Shown here: positions 1 through 11,190 of the stretch, in pieces | Numbering within the stretch: position 1 is the stretch's first letter | Layout of the letters: each line of letters starts with the position of its first letter | Assembly (NCBI GenBank): GCA_021442155.1 | Contig: CM038225.1 | Location: 79,868,925-79,932,924, forward strand | DNA from: Cymbidium sinense | Taxonomy: Eukaryota > Streptophyta > Magnoliopsida > Asparagales > Orchidaceae | Direction of reading: 5' to 3' | Length of the DNA: 64,000 bases | Position numbers and translations under genes: made by a program | The notes under the pieces: generated by a model | The model's database searches: none | Told to the model about the DNA's origin: nothing | What the model saw: the letters and a program-made list of their open reading frames with translations, nothing else

Positions 1-561
1 GCTTTATGTTAGGGCAGTGTATAGTTTGATTTATGCTTATTTTATGATGTATTATTGTAGACTAGATGTTAGGGTGTATGTTTTGTAGATTGGATGTTAG
101 GCCGTGATTAGCCTAATCATATTTTATGCAGGAGATTATGCTTAAGGGGTGCTTAAAATAAATATAAATGCTCTCTTTTGTAGGTTGCTTAACCCCTAAG
201 CATAATCTATATTAGGACAGGTGGACTTGGTTACCTATGTGCAGGGGATAAGTCTAAATTATTCATATAACTGCTTAGGTTGTTTGGTGTATTTTGCTAA
301 CATTTATTTTGCAGGTGTAGTTACATTTACATTTTCATTCGTTTAATGCAATTGTGCATTAGGAATTTGGTTAGGTGTTATGGGGGTTAAGTTGAACATT
401 GGGAAAATGGTTTAATCCTGGGGTGCAATGTGATGCTTAGAAGCCTACGAAATCAAATGGAGCAAGTCAAATGAAGAGATGGAGGGAGCATGGAGACTTG
501 AAGATCCCCCATAACACTTATCATTTTATAATTTGTAATTATTCTTTCATATGCCAGGATA

Positions 562-569
562 TATAAGGG
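562..569 (+). promoter_or_regulatory. LTR core promoter (TATA box), copy A
   Basis: TATAAGGG begins a block conserved in all five LTR copies that reach this point (B 18,847; D 32,341; E 39,247; F 50,628). The GGGTAG at 567-572 and CTACCC at 580-585 form a short inverted repeat. Transcription would be expected about 25-30 bases downstream, near 590. This is inferred from the conserved TATA box and from the poly(A) signal about 200 bases later, which together give a normal-sized R region. Confidence 0.6.
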
Positions 570-771
570 TAGAGCTCAGCTACCCACCTTTTTCTTTTTT
601 GGGTTGTACGGCAGTACTCAACTGTGCTGGCCTATTATTCTTTTATGTTGAGGTTATAAATTATTTGAGGATTTGTTTACAATGTGCAATAGAAATGATA
701 TGTATTTTTCTAATTTCTTCATGTATGATGAATTAATGTGTGGTCTGGATCCACTTAGGCTCTTAGAAAAA

Positions 772-777
772 AATAAA
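772..777 (+). terminator. LTR poly(A) signal, copy A
   Basis: AATAAA lies 210 bases downstream of the TATA box. The hexamer is kept at the same place in B (18,648-18,653), E (39,048-39,053) and F (50,422-50,427), and D has ATTAAA. The distance fits an R region of about 190 bases. U5 then runs to 2,066. Confidence 0.55.
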
Positions 778-2076
778 TATTCTACCCCGACTATAACTCA
801 TAATTAAAATTTTAAAAAAACCCATAACCTCACATAAAGCCTAGGCATTAAATCAAGATAATAAAATTTTTAGCAACCCCTTAGCTGGATGTTGTATGCT
901 TAATATCATGCATGTCATTTTGTTTCACTCTTGCCAAGAGAGGGTTTCCATCTTTGCCAGATAGGGAAAAGGCTTGACCTTTGAGAGTCAATAATGGAAA
1001 ACACCTCTTTCTCTTTTAATTTGGCCCATAATCAACTTCATCATACATTTAGGCCTATAAAATCCTATGGCCTGTGTCAAAAATAAAGAGTCAAAATCAA
1101 ATAAAATTTGATAAGATTTGTATTAGACTAAGTCATTATTCATACCACTCATGCTCTAGTCTCTTAGGCAATGAGTTTAAGGACTTTCATTTTCTTTCCA
1201 AATAATAACATCATAACCATCTTGCAAAATATATGACTTGACCACATGGTTTTAAAACGTAGGAGGAGTTAGTTGACTGCCACTCCAGGCAGTTATAAGT
1301 CCAGCAGTCAGGTGGTTTACCTTCTCTTGTGGAGGTAAAAAATATACCCACTTTCGCCTTAGATATAGGTCATGCTTTGGCCCTCGCTAAAGCTCCTTAG
1401 ATTTAGGCTCCGAGGTTGTTGTTTTCCTTTGGGGCTATAAGCATAAATCCTCACCTCTTTGGCATTTTCATAATCTTGTATTGTGGAATTACAAGTCCTA
1501 GATTTTTTATAAAATTTCAACTCAAATATATAATTCTCCTCAATTTTGAACATATAAAGCCCAACCATAGGATAGTTCGGGATGCTCATTAGGCTTCCTT
1601 GTATCATGAGATCTCTTACTCATCTCCTTTTGACTTTGATAATAAATCTCTCCTTTCAATTTATCCCATTTGATCTTCCAAATATAATCAATTTATTGAT
1701 AGGCCGATCTTTGCATTCTTTGGAGATAACAATTGCCTACTTTAATCGAGAGTATTCCTAAGGAAGTCACATTCCTTAGGATGTAATTAACTACGAGGGC
1801 TTACCCCCATAAGTAACTTTAGAACCCAGTTTAAATAAACCCTACTTTATTCATCCATGTAAAGTAGGGAAAAAATCTCTGGAATATTTGAAGTCTCATC
1901 ATGCTTTGGAGTTATTATTAGGTGATTAGGTCTATCATAGGGTAGTGATTTCTATCTTTCAAGATAGTGTACTATTCCTTGATTTCTATCACCTCAATAA
2001 GTACACCCTCAGATCTGGGTGGTGTACCCCCCATATACACACATACATAACCAAAAATAAGCACCATAGATTTTTT

Positions 2077-2094
2077 TGGCGACTCCACTGGGGA
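2077..2094 (+). other. Primer binding site of element A
   Basis: TGGCGACTCCACTGGGGA starts 10 bases after the LTR end. It begins TGG, as expected for pairing with a tRNA CCA end. The TGGCGACTC start is the type I recall for Ogre/Tat elements, usually assigned to tRNA-Arg; that assignment is from memory. The same site occurs on the other strand for element B at 17,299-17,316, with the same 10-base gap. Confidence 0.8.
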
Positions 2095-2275
2095 TGGTTC
2101 CTCTCTCCATCTCTAGTAGACAATTATTGTCTCCAAGCATCGATAGTGGACTTGTATTTCATATGAGCCAAAGACTATCTTTCCTTCCATTGGCACTTAG
2201 CTTATTTCATTCTTAAGCAAAGCTAGTCAACATCCTCTAGGTTATAAGACCTCACTCCTTGTAGGTCCTGGAACC

Positions 2276-2296
2276 CCTATTGGGTTTCCCAATAGG
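2276..2296 (+). repeat. Perfect 9-bp hairpin in the leader (CCTATTGGG arm)
   Basis: CCTATTGGG and CCCAATAGG flank a 3-base loop. Element B keeps the hairpin on the minus strand near 17,097-17,117 with one mismatch. The arm resembles the CCTATTGGGG that sits just before the LTR start in elements C and D (27,367-27,380 and 46,059-46,071, minus strand). Confidence 0.7.
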
Positions 2297-2339
2297 TAAA
2301 AATAAAATTAACCCATGAAAGGAGATGATAAAAATTTAA

Positions 2340-3790
2340 AACTCTTTACCACTAGCTTGGTGAGGCAACGTTCATCTTAATGATTAAGAAAATAAACTCT
2401 TTTGTAAAGTGCCACTTTTCAAAAGCACCTTTTTCAAAACTCACATAATAAATAATTTTTTTGCATAAAATCTTCAAAAAAGCACAAAACTCATGTAACC
2501 AAACCTCACCTAACAATCCCCATGATTGTTACATGGAGATTCTTTTCAAAATCAAGATCAAAATTATCTTTTCAAAAGCACATTTTTGAAAATGACCATA
2601 TTCATTCAACATACTCAAAATTGCTGAATGAGGATTCTACTTTCACATAAAATTATAGCATAAAATTGAAACTTCACTTAACATATTTCACATATGTTAG
2701 AGTTGGGGTTTCTATCTTTTCAAAAGAATATTCTTGAAAAATGACCAAATTTATTCAACATACTCTAAATTGTTGAATGAGGAGTTTATTTTCAAATAAA
2801 ATCATAGCATAAAATTAAAACTTCACGTAACATATTTCACATATGTTAGAATTGAAGCTTCCCTCTTTTCAAAAGCAAATCATGCCATATTTGATTTCCA
2901 CTTAACATACCAAATTTGTTAAGTGAATCATATTTTAAAATCATATTATATTTGGTTCCACTTAACATACCAAATTTGTTAAGTGAGGATCATATTTTTA
3001 AATCATATTACATTTTGTTCCCACTTAACATACAAAATTTGTTAAGTGAGAATCCCATTATTAAATCATATTATATTTTGTTCCACTTAACATACCAAAT
3101 TTGTTAAGTAAAAATCACATAATCATGCCGCATTTGATTCCCATTTAACATACCAAATTTGTTAGGTGAGAATCTCATATTCAAATCATATCACATTTAG
3201 TTCTACTTAACATTAGTACATTTGGTTCCCACTTAACATATCAAATTTTTAAGTGAGAATCCCATTCTCAAATCATATTATAATTGGTTCCACTTAACAT
3301 ACCAAATTTGTTAAGTGAGAATCATATTTTCAAATCATATCACATTTGGTTCTTACTTAACATACCAAATTTGTTAAATGGAGAGCCTCATTTTCAAATT
3401 AAAAAAAAATACATATCAATCACATTTGTTTCTTACTTAACATACCAAATTTGTTAAGTAAGAAGCCCCACTTTCAAATCAAATCAACATATATCACTCA
3501 CATAATCAATCACCACAAGTAAAAATTTTTCATAAAATTTCCAAAACATATGATCACAACCTTTCCATAGCATACCTAAATTTTCTAAGTAAAGTTTTTC
3601 AAAATCAAAAATTTTCAAACAAGATAACAACACAAACATCTTCAAATATCTAAACCCCGCCCAACCTGCTTAAATTGGTTGAGTCTGGGTTCTAAATCAA
3701 GATTATATGGCAAAGACTCTCCTCACATTATCAAAATCTCTCTAATGAGCCCCACTTAACATAACTAAATTTGTTGAGTGTGTGTTCAAA
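2340..3790 (+). repeat. 5' leader hairpin array, element A
   Basis: Between the PBS and gag lie about 19 short inverted repeats, spaced about 60 bases in the central part (2,899; 2,959; 3,022; 3,083; 3,143; 3,290; 3,432). The main unit has arms CACTTAAC and GTTAAGTG around the loop ATACCAAATTT. Other units use different arms that still pair: TAACAATC/GATTGTTA (2,511-2,531), ATTCAAC/GTTGAAT (2,753-2,778), TAACATAT/ATATGTTA (near 2,677 and 2,825), and CTTACTTAAC/GTTAAGTAAG (3,432-3,462). The unit at 3,143 pairs through two G-U wobbles. AT-rich DNA of the type 'tcaaatcatattacatttggttc' in fragments separates the units. No coding frame is supported here. Confidence 0.85.
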
Positions 3791-3913
3791 TTTCCAAATC
3801 AAGTCTAGAATCTCTTTCTGGAATCGAATATCAAGGCAAAAGGGATTTATTTAATTATGTTTTCAACATATGCAGAGTTTTAGCTTAGTTAATTTCTATT
3901 TAGTTTAGTACAC

Positions 3914-6442
3914 ATGGCTCCTAGCAAGTTTGTGTTCTCCTTCCTAACCAGTCTTCACTTGGCCTTGGATCAGACCGAGCTCACTTCTCCGACTATGGGT
4001 CTGATTCAGTTTGGTTGCCGGTTTGAGGCAGTGTGAGTTACATGTGGGGGGACAGTCCTCATGATAATCTATAGGGAGGAGGTGGCGGGACAGACACAGC
4101 TTATTCATTTTGACATGTCTTTTAACCCCGAGTTTCCTCCACTAAAGAGGAAGGCAGTAGAGGTTCCTAGAGGGAGAGCAGTAGCTTCTGAATGATCAGC
4201 TTTAGTAGTAGCACTAGCAGTGTCAGTGGTTCCCCTGTTTGTTTTACCAGTTGTTCATTTTGTTGCCCCAACGAGGGCTAACACCGACTCGTTGGTCCCC
4301 TAAAATAGGAAGGCTATCTTAGCTCTTAGAGGGGCTCTCACTTTGAAATGATAACAACAAGAGTGAAGGTGTAGCAGCATCTCCACCACTCACACCGCCC
4401 ACACCCGCCTTCACTAGTGCATGTTCCAGTATCCTCTGTGCCAGCTAAGGCACAGAAGACAACATCGGGGGAGAAGAAGCCCCGTTGTTGATTCGATTAC
4501 GACCTCAGGGTCCCATTCCATCTACTACCCGTTGAGGTGAGGTCAAGCTCTCTTTCTCGACCTTCTACTTAAACTATGGTGAAGAAGAAATGGTGACCCA
4601 AGAGTGCCGTAGTCATTCCACCACCTCCACCATAGTTGGTAGTGGCAGTAGAAGAAGAGGGGGGAGACGGTTCTATAGTCCCCATGGTAGTGGATCCCCC
4701 CAAGAGACAACACTCCATCGATAGTGGGCAGTCATGAGCATGTATCTTCTAGCTCCTCCCAGAGATAGCACTCTAGTGGCAGGCAGTGTTAGATGTATTT
4801 CTATCAGTGAGTGCAATCCGACTACTTGTCAGGCCCGAGCATTTGTACTGGCATAGTTAGATTGTTCCTTGGATGACATTCTAGCATAATATTTTGCGGA
4901 TAAGAGAAGGATTTTTGGGAGCAATTTCTTTGATCAGAATGAGGGTAAGGTTAGTTTTGAACCCGATGAGGATTATCTATTGGAGGACTCGACCGAGGTC
5001 CACATGGTCGATACTAGGAGCTCCCTCCATAGAGACCAACAAAGTTATAAAGGTATTGTAGTTGAAGAGGATGACACCGTCCATTCAACTCAGCACCTCC
5101 TCCACCAGCTTAGATAGAGAGATGATCATATTGATAAGATGGGAAATAAAATTGAGGGGTTGATGGTAGTGGTTTCAGCATTGTAGAACTCAACCCCAAT
5201 TTCATAGCCTTCTCTCATAATAGTCGACAGAGTAGAGTTGGCACATACCTCAGATCATCCTAGGTGCATTCTCGTAGAGAAAGATAGTGGTAGATTGCAT
5301 AGGAAGGTAGTGGATAGTACCTCTATGCATGAGAAGTGGTACAATAGGTGAGAGAAGCACTGACACAAGCCTGAGGTAGCTCATCTATTCCAAATGGCTA
5401 CTTAGAGGAATTCGATGTAGTTCAATATCCTAAGGATTTTGTGCCTCCTTCTTTTAAAATATTTGATGGTAGTGAGAATCCTCATCAACACATTGCACAT
5501 TTCAGGGCTGGCTGCTGCAATGCCAAAGGTAGTGATGCCCTTCTTTTCAGATTGTTTGTTAGCAGTTTAGCAGGTGTTGCATTTAACTGGTATGTCAAAT
5601 TGCCCAATGGTTAGGTAAAGATATTTGCTAAGTTTGAGCACCTCTTCATCAAGAGATTTGCTGGAGCTCATCAAAGGATTACTATAGGCGATCTTGTTAT
5701 AGTAACACAAGTCCCCAATGAGTCCCTTGTTGATTACATTCTTAGGTAGCAAAACCTGAGTATGAAATGCGAACCACAGCTGTCTGAACAGCATGCCATG
5801 GAGATTCTCCTAAAGAATATCCATGGCTCGGTTGCTTTCATCCTCAAGGGTTTTATAATCAAAACCTTCGAGAAATTAATCAACAAAGGGTCTATTCTAT
5901 AAGAAGAAGCCAAACAGTTACCTTTCTAGGACCACTCAGCCAAGCCCAAACCTTAGAGGGCATTTGACAAGAGACAAGGGGTAGTCATAGCAGGATAGGG
6001 GATAGGGTGATTAGATAGTTCTCGAGCTCAGCAGCCTCCTCTGCCATCTCCTTTACCACCACCTTGGCCATCATACCGGCCACGTCAGTTGTCACAATAG
6101 CCACCACCGCCGCCTCCTCATCAGCATCATCAGCAGCAATATTCCTACCCGCCACCAAGTAGCTATTACTTACCTACTCTTGCCGATAGATTGAATAAAC
6201 CTTATTCATTCAAGAGAGAGGTAGTCAGGAAAATCTTTAAGAATCTCTTAAAGAAGCTTGATTTCAAGCTACCAGAACCTAAGAGGCCGGAGGAAGTGGG
6301 CAAGAGTCATGATCCAAACTATTACCCATACCACCGCATGTTAGGCCACGTCTTAAAAGATTGCATTACCTTTAAGGACTGGCTTGAGCGTAGCTTAAAG
6401 TCAGGTGCCATCATCATCTCCAAAGAATTCATATTAGAATAA
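3914..6442 (+). pseudogene. gag: gag, element A (broken)
   Basis: Gag polyprotein, which would form the virus-like particle and bind element RNA. The likely start is ATG 3,914 (MAPSKFVFSF...), just after the leader; the frame is stopped by TGA at 4,034 and again many times. The core is readable at about 5,400-5,960: FKIFDGSENPHQHIAHFRAG, then LAGVAFNWYVKLP and FEHLFIKRFAG, the pattern of the retrotransposon Gag domain. A proline-rich stretch (about 6,040-6,180) and an open segment at 6,191-6,442 follow. The latter carries a Tat-type knuckle, YHRMLGHVLKDC, in which the expected first Cys appears as Tyr. The region 4,050-5,390 is a diverged N-terminal part with several stops. Element B lacks this whole gene. 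Confidence 0.8.
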
Positions 6443-7627
6443 CCTTCTAGTTATGTTAGAGTAATCCTTGGGGATACATGCGATCCTCTTAAGACAAAGG
6501 AAGGTTGAGATATCTCCCTATCTCAAACCTCTAAGAAAATTATTTCTAAGATCAAAAAATTACCCTTGCAAGTGCCTGAAATAACTCAAACCTCCAACTC
6601 TAAGGAAGATTTGCAAGTTGCGAAGGATAACTTAAGGGAGGTAGGAGCCCAGCAACAGCAGCGACAACCTCCACTTTGCCCGGGATAGTATAGTAGCGTA
6701 ACCATCGACCGGTTCCAGCACTACTTCCATAGTTGCAGCTACTATTCCTCCAACCAGCTCTTCTTCTAGTAGCCGTATTATATTAACGGATGGGGGTACC
6801 AAATTCCTCACTCTGCTTACTTTACTTAATTTCTATTTTATACCTCCATCCAAATCTAAGAAATCAATAAAGAAAGCTGATTCTACTTACATTTGTATGA
6901 CTTTTAATGATCTTCCTGAGTTTGTTCCTATATATAGTTCTCCAAGTCTAATTAATAATAACTCTAGTTTCGATCACTCTTCTTTTTTCTGATTTAGAAA
7001 TGGATTATCCATTCCTGAATCACTTGGGTTTGCCCATTGAGAATGATTTGGAGTCATCTGACTCCGATGATCCTATAGGAGAAGCTGTAGGCGAACCTAA
7101 TGAGCAGGTAGAACTTTCCACTAAACCATCTCATGAAGTCAATCTCCACAGTGGAAAATTTCTACCTCCTAGGGTAGCACCTCAGGATAAGGGTAAGCAA
7201 TTCATTGGTTCTAGCGATCAAGTAACCCCTCCACAGGATGCTCCACCTACGGATATGCTTGTGGAGGACTAGCCTAGAGTTGACTACAATATCCTCGCTC
7301 ACCTGAGAAAGTTGTCAGCTGAGCTAAGCATATATGATGCCCTTATATTATCCAAAGAGATAAGAGAGTCATTGATCAAAGCTCTTCTCAATCCATAAAT
7401 ATACTTAGCTCAGCTAACCGCTATTGGAGAGGAGGCATGTTATTCAAGAGAAGCCCATGGAGTTACATTCACCGATGAAGACTTTCTTTTGGGGACAACC
7501 GAGCACAACCGTCCCCTCTACATCACAGTAGACATGGGTAGATTTAGACTCTCCAGGGTGTTAGTTGATCCAGGTGCATCAGTGAACATTATGAGACTAA
7601 AGACCCTTGCCTACTTGAGGATTGATC
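6443..7627 (+). pseudogene. pro: Gag-protease spacer and protease, element A (truncated)
   Basis: The spacer (6,500-7,270) contains an open segment at 7,000-7,272 and a conserved acidic and proline-rich stretch also found at 14,261-15,250 (minus) and 26,591 (plus). The aspartic protease follows: HNRPLYITVDMGRFRLSRVLVDPGASVNIM at about 7,505-7,595, given here as two adjoining motifs HNRPLYITVDMG and VLVDPGASVNIM. The catalytic Asp is present, but the usual D-S/T-G-A reads D-P-G-A. In-frame stops occur at about 7,270 and 7,396. Homology stops after LAYLRID at about 7,627, where sequence of element B begins. RT of element A is absent from the window. Confidence 0.78.
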
Positions 7628-9010
7628 CATGTGTTAGTTATATTTAATGGATCCCATCAGTTTACGATGGACTGCACTGAGTAGGGGCCATGTTGACCTT
7701 GGTCTAACATAGATTTACCAATCCAAAGGAAGTATTCTACCAGCCACATAGTAGGACTATCCAACCAAAGGGGTGCCTTTCAGTTTGCAGTGGTTAATTC
7801 AAGGAAGAAAGTTTGGCGACTCATATCTTTCTTGAATAAAAGACCTCTAGGGAGACACATTAGCGAGGTAACATGTCAACCCGACCTAGGGTTGACTACT
7901 GAGTGAATGCCACTGCGGGCTTAAGTTAGCTCAAAGATAGTCAAAGTTAATTTCATTTTTAATTATATTTGATGGATGCCATCAGTTTGTTATGGACTAC
8001 ACTGAGTAAAGGTCATGTTGGCCTTGGTCTAACACAGATTTACTAATCCAAAGGGAGTAGTTTCTCGGCCATATAAAAGACTACTGGGGTGACATATTAG
8101 CAAGATAACATGTCAACCTGACCTAGGGCTGCCTGTCAGTTTATGATAGTCATGCTAGGAAGAATGCGTAGTAGACTTACATCTTCCAAGGAGAAATGAC
8201 CATCGGGGTAACCTATTTGTGAAAAAATAGATTGAACCCGACCTAAGGGCGACTATTGAGAGAGTGCTGACCCGAAGACTTATCTCAACTCAAAGTAGTC
8301 AGGCAATTCCTATAGAGAGTTTTGCTAACACTGCCCTAAAGATAGGACGTGATCCAAGTAGAGTGGCCGCAGAAGGCTTTATCGAAAACCTTAGAGAAGA
8401 TAATGTCTATAGGTATTCAGTGGCCAACTCAAAGAGAAAGCTCTGGGATTCATATCTACCAAGAGTGGTGTACCCACCGGGTGAGTCGCTGCCAGCATAG
8501 CGAACATCAACCAACCTAAAGTGCCCATCAATTTATGAGAATTATCCTAGGAAGAAAGCATTGGGGACTGACATCCTCCTATAACTGAACTGATTACTGG
8601 GATAATCTATCTTTGGCTTGACATATGCTATCCAACCTAGGGCGACTACTGAGTGAATGCTAGTAGGGGATGTATATCAACTCAAAAGTAGTCAAGAAGA
8701 AAGGAGCCAATTGGTGACTTATCCTAAACCTCCAATATACTCAACCTAGTCAGTGCATGATGACTGGTTCAAGAAGAAAGCTTGTAGGCTTACATCTTCT
8801 TAAATAGAGTCAACATGAGATAGCTTACTAGCTGTGCAGTGAAGTCTACCAAACTAACAAGGAGCTTGTCGAATTACAATGGTCAAGTCAGGAAGAAAGA
8901 GCAAGGACTCACATTCGCCAGACAAATGACCATTGGGGTGATAGACTAGCAAGGTAGGATGTCAGCCCGACCTAGAGCATCTAATGAGTGAGTGCCACAG
9001 GGGGCTCGCT
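7628..9010 (-). repeat. 3' noncoding array of element B
   Basis: Diverged units of roughly 330 bases lie downstream of integrase in the sense of element B. Plus-strand landmarks recur in each: a 'gatggac...actgagtagggg' start, 'atttaccaatccaaagg', 'aggaagaaagc', 'acttacatcttcc', 'cccgacctaggg', then a hairpin with arms based on GACTACTGAG and CTCAAAGTAGTC (7,894-7,942; 8,251-8,300; 8,644-8,693). The same units occur at 28,110-29,760, 46,820-49,112 and 57,655-59,440. The left end is the break with element A; B's PPT and 3' LTR are missing. Confidence 0.8.
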
Positions 9011-9011
9011 C

Positions 9012-9345
9012 TCACATCAAAATAGCCAGAGATAAAAGATATGTGTTAGTTTTTGTTTTTGTGCTTGTGTTAGAGGGAATAAGATGCCTCTCGGGTTCTC
9101 TTACACCTACCCTAAATACGCTAGGGATTTGAATAAATGGTGTCATGAATGGCAGTTGGGATCCCACTAAGAAAGGATGCCGCTTGGGTTCTTTTACACC
9201 TAACTCAGTTATGGTAGTCAAAATAGGATGCCTCTTGGTTTCTCTCACACCTATTCTAGTAGCGCATGGGGAATTATGTTTAATTTGTGTTCATGTTATG
9301 AAAGAAGGATAGGATGCCTCTTGGGTTCTCTTACACCTAACATAA
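9012..9345 (-). other. GVREPKRH peptide-repeat segment, element B
   Basis: Four DNA repeats ('ggatgcctcttgggttctct' on the plus strand at about 9,082, 9,175, 9,227 and 9,310) follow the integrase. On the minus strand each encodes G-V-R-E-P-K-R-H or a close variant. Three units lie in one open frame of at least 78 codons (9,248 to 9,012, open further upstream to about 9,290): RETKRHP, GVKEPKRHPF and GVREPERH. The first unit (9,310) is in another frame and stops after GVREPKRHPILLS. Element F has the same arrangement at 59,369-59,715. Function unknown; this may be a C-terminal tail of Pol, a small ORF, or only a DNA repeat. Confidence 0.5.
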
Positions 9346-9350
9346 ATATG

Positions 9351-10895
9351 TCATGGCAGATTTGAAAATAAGCAAGCAATGCTTTGAAAGAAGATAATAT
9401 TTTGATGAATTGGAATGAAATTTTTGATGATAGAATTATTTTCAAACATGATTTTATGGGTAGTATTTCTTAAATAGAGCCCATTAATTGAAAGCATCGG
9501 GTGTTCCCCTTTATAATCAATAAGCTGATAAGATCCTCCTTGGTAGGCCTTGTCTATGACAAAAGGGCCTTCCCAAGTGGGTTCAAACTTGCCTCCCATC
9601 TTTCGATGGGAAATAATTGGTCTCCTTAGAACTAGAACAAGTTCTCCTACTTGAAAAGCTCTAGGGTGGACCAGCTTGTTGTGAGCTTGAATTATTTTGG
9701 CCTTGTATAACTCGAGGTTCTGGTACACCCGTAGGCGTTTCTCCTCTAAACCTTTGAGCTCTTCTAACTGCAACTTGGCATTCTGCTTTATAGTGATTTT
9801 ATTACCCATTGCTATCCTTAGTGATGGGAGCTAAACTTCTAATGTTAGAACAGCTTCAAACCCATATACTAAGGAGAATGAGGTAGATTGAGTTGGAGTT
9901 CTGTATGTGGTGTGGTATGCCCACAAAGCTTCAACTAGCTACTCATGCTACTGTCACCTGTTGTCCTCGAGTGTCTTCTTTAGTATCTGGATGAGAATTT
10001 TATTGAATGCTTCTGCTAGGCCATTCACGCTGGGGTAGTAGATGGTGGAGTATCTCCAATCTATACCGTGTCTTCTGGTAAAGCTATTGATCTCGGTGCT
10101 CTTGAATGTAGTATCATTATCATATATAATTCATCAAGGCACCCCAAACTTATATATGATATGGTTCCTGAAAAATTGGAGCACATGCTGAGCTATGACC
10201 TCTCTGAGTGGGATTGCCTTTGCCCACTTGGAAAAGTAGTCGGTGGAAGCTAAGAAGAATCGATGACCCTTGAAAGAAGGAGGATCGATGAGACCCACTA
10301 TATCGATACCCCAACATTCAAATGGCCATGAGGTTAATGTAGGATGTAGAATGTTGGGCGGTTGATGTAGGACCACACCGTGTACCTGACATTGATGGCA
10401 TCTCCTAGCTACGTTCATACAATTTGTAATCATCGAAGGCTAGTAGTATCCTAGTCTCTTGATCGTTGCTTTCATCTTTGGACCGAATTAGTGTGCTCTG
10501 CATAGACCAGAATGCACCTCGATCATGATCTTATGGGCTTCATGTTTGTCTAAATAGTGTAAGCACATTTGATCAAAAGACCGTCGGTACAAGGTGCCAT
10601 CCACGAGAGCATAGGAGAGAGCTCTTTGCTTCATCTAATAGGCTTGTGACTTCTCTTGAGGTAGTTTGCCTCTAGTCAAGTAATCCATGAATGGTTGCCT
10701 CCAATCCAGCTCTTCGTTCTTTTATGCAACTACAACCTCCCCTTCAAGAGAAAGTCTCTCGACAAGTTCAACGTCAATAAGCAACACGACTTGTCTATTT
10801 TAGACCCTTATTAGAATGGACTCATCTTCCGAACATGTCAATTCCTTGGTGAGTTTGGCCAAAGTATCTGCTACTGCGTTCTCTCCTCAAGGGAC
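9351..10895 (-). pseudogene. int: Integrase, element B (broken)
   Basis: Integrase would insert the element cDNA into chromosomes. Reading leftwards: zinc-domain residues around RRCHQCQVHG (about 10,380-10,410); catalytic core WPFECWGIDIVGLIDPP and TDYFSKWAKAIPL (10,134-10,433 open); a catalytic-Glu region still reading NGLAEAF (Glu codon at 10,011-10,013 or adjacent); and a C-terminal part open at 9,351-9,809 with KFEPTWEGPFVIDKAYQGGS, the GPF module of gypsy integrases. Stops and frameshifts separate these parts, for example between 9,810 and 10,134. The core resembles copies A (25,541-26,590), C and F. Confidence 0.82.
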
Positions 10896-11190
10896 CTTGT
10901 AGATGGTGACCTCAGGGATTTGGGCCAATAACTTCATGGTATACTTGTGGTAGTGACGAAGCTTAGGTTTTAGAACCATGTAGGATCCAACAATCTAGTT
11001 GATGACAAGCTGAGAATCCCCATAAATGTTGATGCTTTGGACACACACTATAATAGCTAACTCTAGACTGGCAATCAAAGCCTCATACTCGGCTTCATTA
11101 TTAATGCATTGATTGGAGAGATAGTATGAGAATCTTATCACATCATAGTCTGGAGTTAAAAGAACTATTCCTACCCCTTCCTTTCCTGAA
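10896..11190 (-). pseudogene. Second (Tat-type) RNase H, element B
   Basis: Reverse complement of the better preserved domain in element A at 25,228-25,540. The minus strand shows the equivalents of GVGIVLLTP, NEAEYEAL and the DSQL segment, but with several stops. In Tat/Ogre elements an additional archaeal-type RNase H lies between the RT-linked RNase H and integrase, and its place here agrees. Confidence 0.65.

Larger units (their letters stand above)
1..2066 (+). mobile_element. 3' part of giant LTR, copy A (5' LTR of element A)
   Basis: This is the end of U3, plus R and U5, of the family LTR; the first ~5.5 kb lie outside the window. It matches, in reverse complement, the left ends of the minus-strand LTRs at 17,327, 30,856, 37,709 and 49,113. 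Shared landmarks are the 'ctaacatccagtct' block near the start, the TATAAGGG promoter at 562, AATAAA at 772, and the terminal ...AAGCACCA at 2,061-2,066. A tRNA-type primer binding site follows at 2,077, so this is a 5' LTR of a plus-strand element. Short open frames inside it are not supported as genes. Confidence 0.88.

Noticed and set aside
551..736. 61-residue open frame with a similar frame in LTR F (50,434-50,643)
   Set aside because: It starts at or upstream of the TATA box and overlaps the conserved promoter and R block. The similarity fades after about 25 residues, and copies B, D and E do not keep it.
2899..3462. CRISPR-like appearance: 27-base palindromic repeats every ~60 bases
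   Set aside because: The sequences between repeats are themselves similar to one another, there are no cas genes, the context is a plant retrotransposon leader, and the same array occurs in element B in the same place.
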